A stretch of DNA of 64,000 bases from Bradyrhizobium sp. dw_411 (GTDB lineage: Bacteria > Pseudomonadota > Alphaproteobacteria > Rhizobiales > Xanthobacteraceae): positions 146,835 to 210,834 of the forward strand of contig NZ_JAAVUY010000015.1 in the NCBI RefSeq assembly GCF_018449695.1, in the 5' to 3' direction. How positions within the stretch are numbered: the stretch's first letter is position 1; each line of letters begins with the position of its first letter. The position numbers were made by a program, and so were the translations under genes. Below the pieces are notes generated by a model that saw only the letters and a list, made by a program, of their open reading frames with translations, had not been told where the DNA came from and made no database searches. Below, in pieces: positions 61,317-64,000 of this stretch.

Positions 61317-62561
61317 ATGCCCGGTTCCACAGATCATCGCCTGCCCCCGACCTTCAACCGGCTGGCTTGGTCCAACCTCGCGGCGCAATCGGCCGAGCAG
61401 ATCGCGCTGGCGGCCGCTCCGATCGTCGCGGTGCTGCTGCTCGGCGTCGGCGAAGGCCAGACCGGCCTGCTGCAGACCGCGCTGACGCTGCCGTTCATTC
61501 TGTTTGCGATCCCTTCAGGGCTGCTCGCCGATCGCATCTCGCGGCGCTGGCTGATGACGGGTGCCGAAGGCCTGCGCGCCACGGCGCTGCTCGGCATTCT
61601 CCTGCTGATCTGGTTCGGCTGGCTGACGCTGCCCTTGCTCGCTCTGCTCGGCTTTGCCGCGGTCTGCGGCACCGTCGTCTACAGCGTCGCGGCACCCGCT
61701 CTGGTACCATCGCTGGTGTCGTCTGACTTACTCCCCGCGGCGAATGCGCGGATCGAACTGGCGCGCACCATCGCCTTTGCCAGCGGACCGGCGCTGGGCG
61801 GCGTGCTGGTGGGATGGGTCGGCGCGGCACCGGCATTCGGAGTTGCCGCCGCGCTGTCCATTATCGCGGTGAGGCTGCTTTCGGGCATTTACGAGCCTGC
61901 GCGCGTCCCGGCACCGCAGCGCCATCCGCTGCAAGAGATCGGGGAAGGCGCGGTGTTCGTGTTCACACACGACCTGTTGCGGCCGGTCTTCATCACGCAA
62001 TTCATCTTCAACACCGGATCGTTTCTGATCCTGGCGGTGTTCGTGCCCTATGCGGTGCGCCATCTCGAACTTACCGCGACCGGCGTCGGCACGACCTTGG
62101 CGATGTACGGTGTCGGCATGGTGGTCGGCGCACTGCTGGCGACGCGGATCATGCGCCGGATGGCGTTCGGCACTGTGATCGGATTGGGACCGGTCGCAGG
62201 CTTCGTCGCGGCCGGCGTGATGGCATTGACCACCTTCATTCCCTCAGCCTCGCTGGCCGGCGTGAGCTTCTTCCTGCTCGGCGTCGGTCCGATCCTGTGG
62301 GTGATCAGCACCACGACGCTGCGCCAATCGGTGACGCCGCCACGGCTGCTCGGGCGCGTCTCAGCGATCAACATCATGAGCTACGGCGCCCGGCCGATCG
62401 GCGCCGGGCTCGGCGCCCTCATCGGCGGCTTCTACGGCGCCGAAGCGTGCCTCTATCTGGCGGTCGCGATCTTCGGCGCCCAGGCGCTGGTGATTTTGGC
62501 CTCGCCCGCGGTTGGGTTGGCAAGGCAGCCGGAGATGGTTTGTGAGCCGGTTAAGGGTTGA
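61317..62561 (+). CDS. MFS transporter (EntS/MFS_3-like)
   Basis: 414 aa with 12 membrane helices. The ATG at 61317 has GAGGAGG 5-6 nt upstream. Motifs include LAWSNLAAQSAEQIALAAAP in helix 1, the motif A-like loop IPSGLLADRISRRWLMTGAE, ANARIELARTIAFASGPALG and RLLGRVSAINIMSYGARPIG in the second half, typical of the enterobactin exporter-like MFS_3 group. Drug or siderophore export is the family-level guess only. Confidence 0.88.
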   Translation: MPGSTDHRLPPTFNRLAWSNLAAQSAEQIALAAAPIVAVLLLGVGEGQTGLLQTALTLPFILFAIPSGLLADRISRRWLMTGAEGLRATALLGILLLIWFGWLTLPLLALLGFAAVCGTVVYSVAAPALVPSLVSSDLLPAANARIELARTIAFASGPALGGVLVGWVGAAPAFGVAAALSIIAVRLLSGIYEPARVPAPQRHPLQEIGEGAVFVFTHDLLRPVFITQFIFNTGSFLILAVFVPYAVRHLELTATGVGTTLAMYGVGMVVGALLATRIMRRMAFGTVIGLGPVAGFVAAGVMALTTFIPSASLAGVSFFLLGVGPILWVISTTTLRQSVTPPRLLGRVSAINIMSYGARPIGAGLGALIGGFYGAEACLYLAVAIFGAQALVILASPAVGLARQPEMVCEPVKG

Positions 62562-62570
62562 CGTTTCGTC

Positions 62571-62653
62571 GTCATTGCGAGCGCAGCGAAGCAATCCATC
62601 TTGTCCGGCAAAGAAAGAATGGATTGCTTCGTCGCTTCGCTCCTCGCAATGAC
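62571..62653. repeat. Intergenic palindromic repeat (GTCATTGCGAGC...CGCAATGAC)
   Basis: Near copy of 42535-42619: GTCATTGCGAGCGCAGCGAA and CGCTTCGCTCCTCGCAATGA-C, inverted, with AGCAATCCATC/ATGGATTGCTT inside. The right arm carries a small insertion (CGTCGCTTCG). It sits between two convergent genes and may act in termination. Confidence 0.85.
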
Positions 62654-62676
62654 GGTAGTTTGCGCATGAGAGCGGG

Positions 62677-63936
62677 TTAACCCGCCAGATACCGCTCATA
62701 CCGTCCGGTTACGACTTCATCCGCCGCGACCGCGGGATCGAGCGTGTAGAGATCCTGCGCGTGGCCGATGCCGCGCAGCGCAAAGCGGCCGGTGGAGACG
62801 AGATAGCCGCGCCCCGCGGCATCGAGGCCATCCCGGAACGCCGACGACGCCAGCAATTCGCGATCGACCGACCGGCACATCGAGGCGATCCGGCTGACCT
62901 CGTTGACCGCCGGCCCCACCACGGTGAAATCGAGCCGGTCCTCACTGCCAATATTGCCGTAGAACACTTCGCCGATGTGCAGGCCGACATAGGCCGTCGT
63001 GACCGGGCGCCCATCCGCGCCGCGGCGGGCATTGAGCACCGAAATGTTTTTCCGGAAATGATGCTCGGCCCGAAGCGCCGAGCGCTTGGCGAGCGCCATG
63101 TCCGGGCCGGTGAACATCGCCAGCACGCCGTCGCCGATCAATTTGAGCACGTCGCCGCCGGCGTCATGGACGGCGTCGATCGATGCCTGGGCATAATCGT
63201 TGAGAAACGGAATGATCTCGTCCGGCGCGATGCTTTCGCTGATCGAGGTCGAGCCGCGCAAATCAGAAAACCACAACACGGCCTTGATGCGCTCGGTGAC
63301 GCCGCGCGAGATCCGTCCGCGCATCACCTGCTCGGAGGCGTCACGCCCGAGATAGACCCGGCCGAGCGTGCGCGCGATATCGACATGTGCAGCCGACTTG
63401 ATCGCGAGCCCCAGCACCGGCACCAGATCGCGCAACGCTGCGAGCCCCTTTTCGCTGAAACCTTCCGCGCGCCTCGTGGTCCAGTAGGAATAGAGGCAAT
63501 CCATCTGGCCGATGGTGCCGGCTTCGCCGAACCGGTGCACAAAGCACAGGAAATGCCGATGGCCTTTTTCGGCCAGTTCATCGATCATCGAAAAATCGAG
63601 CGAGCCGCGATCGGCCAGATCGATCAGCATTTCGTCATAGCCATTTTCGAGCATGTGAAAGAAGGTCGAGCGGCGCCAGTTTTTCGCTGAATCGCCCTCG
63701 CTGGTCGATCCATATTCGAAGCTGTCGGCCTCATTGGTCTCGATGTCGCTCCATCGAAAACCGCGGCCCTCAAAAATCGGGTGCAGCGTATCGATGAAGA
63801 CGATGCTGCGCGACACGTCCAGGCCGCCGGCCCGGCAACGTTCGCAGAAGCCGCGCACGAGATCGTTCTCGGACGCACCGGTCAGGCCCTGGCCGGTCAG
63901 CCAGTTCATCAGATCAAGGCGGGGCGCGAGTTCCAT
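62677..63936 (-). CDS. Class III adenylate/guanylate cyclase, soluble
   Basis: 419 aa, no membrane helix. A 190-residue N-terminal region (LVRGFCERCRAGGLDVSRSI, GFSEKGLAALRDLVPVLGLA) resembles the input part of rhizobial cyclases, followed by the catalytic domain from about 215: VLWFSDLRGSTSISESIAPD with the first metal Asp, VLKLIGDGVLAMFTG with the second, and FTVVGPAVNEVSRIASMC with the Asn/Arg pair. It would form cAMP or cGMP; the residue set favours ATP but is not decisive. It is convergent with the MFS gene across a repeat. Confidence 0.9.
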   Translation of the reverse strand: MELAPRLDLMNWLTGQGLTGASENDLVRGFCERCRAGGLDVSRSIVFIDTLHPIFEGRGFRWSDIETNEADSFEYGSTSEGDSAKNWRRSTFFHMLENGYDEMLIDLADRGSLDFSMIDELAEKGHRHFLCFVHRFGEAGTIGQMDCLYSYWTTRRAEGFSEKGLAALRDLVPVLGLAIKSAAHVDIARTLGRVYLGRDASEQVMRGRISRGVTERIKAVLWFSDLRGSTSISESIAPDEIIPFLNDYAQASIDAVHDAGGDVLKLIGDGVLAMFTGPDMALAKRSALRAEHHFRKNISVLNARRGADGRPVTTAYVGLHIGEVFYGNIGSEDRLDFTVVGPAVNEVSRIASMCRSVDRELLASSAFRDGLDAAGRGYLVSTGRFALRGIGHAQDLYTLDPAVAADEVVTGRYERYLAG

Positions 63937-64000
63937 GGGATCATTATGCCGCGTAACCGCGCGTGACGGAAGGCTTGCAAACGTTAGAGCTAGTTGACGA

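Overview
The window looks like chromosomal DNA from a Bradyrhizobium-type alphaproteobacterium (Nitrobacteraceae: Bradyrhizobium, Rhodopseudomonas, Afipia and relatives). The reasons are high GC, the gene orders glyA-nrdR-ribD-ribE-ribH-nusB-thiL and plsX-fabH-ihfA-merR, an LdtR-type MarR regulator, a magnesium-type hemB, and many intergenic palindromic repeats of kinds I associate with this family. Genus and species are inference.

Layout. 1-3.4 kb: partial thioesterase, crotonase-family protein, CoA-binding protein and O-acetylhomoserine sulfhydrylase. 3.6-5.3 kb: heme A synthase (ctaA) and small proteins. 5.4-15.1 kb: an exopolysaccharide locus (NodB-like protein, FemAB/CelD-like GNAT, Wzz/ExoP-like protein, Wza/ExoF-like export lipoprotein, GT4 glycosyltransferase, undecaprenyl-phosphate sugar transferase, O-antigen ligase/polymerase). 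Its deacetylase and tyrosine-kinase domains have lost their hallmark active-site residues. 15-21 kb: saccharopine-dehydrogenase-like reductase, DUF169, YdcF, acetamidase and an adenylate cyclase-TPR protein. 21.2-24 kb: a large membrane di-heme cytochrome c protein with RoxA-like features and an N-terminal domain resembling heme-thiolate peroxygenases. 24-26.6 kb: small exported proteins and tRNA-Pro(GGG).

26.8-41.7 kb is a housekeeping block: merR, ihfA, fabH, plsX, DUF177, the cytochrome bc1 chaperone, bamE, hppA, thiL, nusB, the rib genes, nrdR, glyA and an L,D-transpeptidase. 41.8-45 kb: GST, a repeat-dense spacer, cytochrome P460 and a run of very small genes, one with a consensus EcfG (general stress) promoter. 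45.1-50.4 kb: a large autotransporter, a HEAT-repeat protein and a Bcr/CflA efflux pump. 50.4-53 kb: two small hypothetical genes, an AT-richer four-gene cassette and ldtR. 53.5-64 kb: DUF6163, hemB, RDD protein, bpt, mntH with a Mur-like box, DUF2628-PrsW pair, methyltransferase, MFS transporter and a second class III cyclase.

The best candidate for an undescribed system is the cassette at about 51.07-52.44 kb. It holds four tightly packed small genes: three related helix-turn-helix-like proteins, then a protein resembling the accessory region of TIR-like nucleotide-binding defence proteins. It is markedly more AT-rich than its surroundings and bounded by a perfect 30-bp direct repeat, one copy of which is the ldtR transcription terminator. 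The second candidate is the peroxygenase-like/RoxA-like fusion at 21.2 kb.
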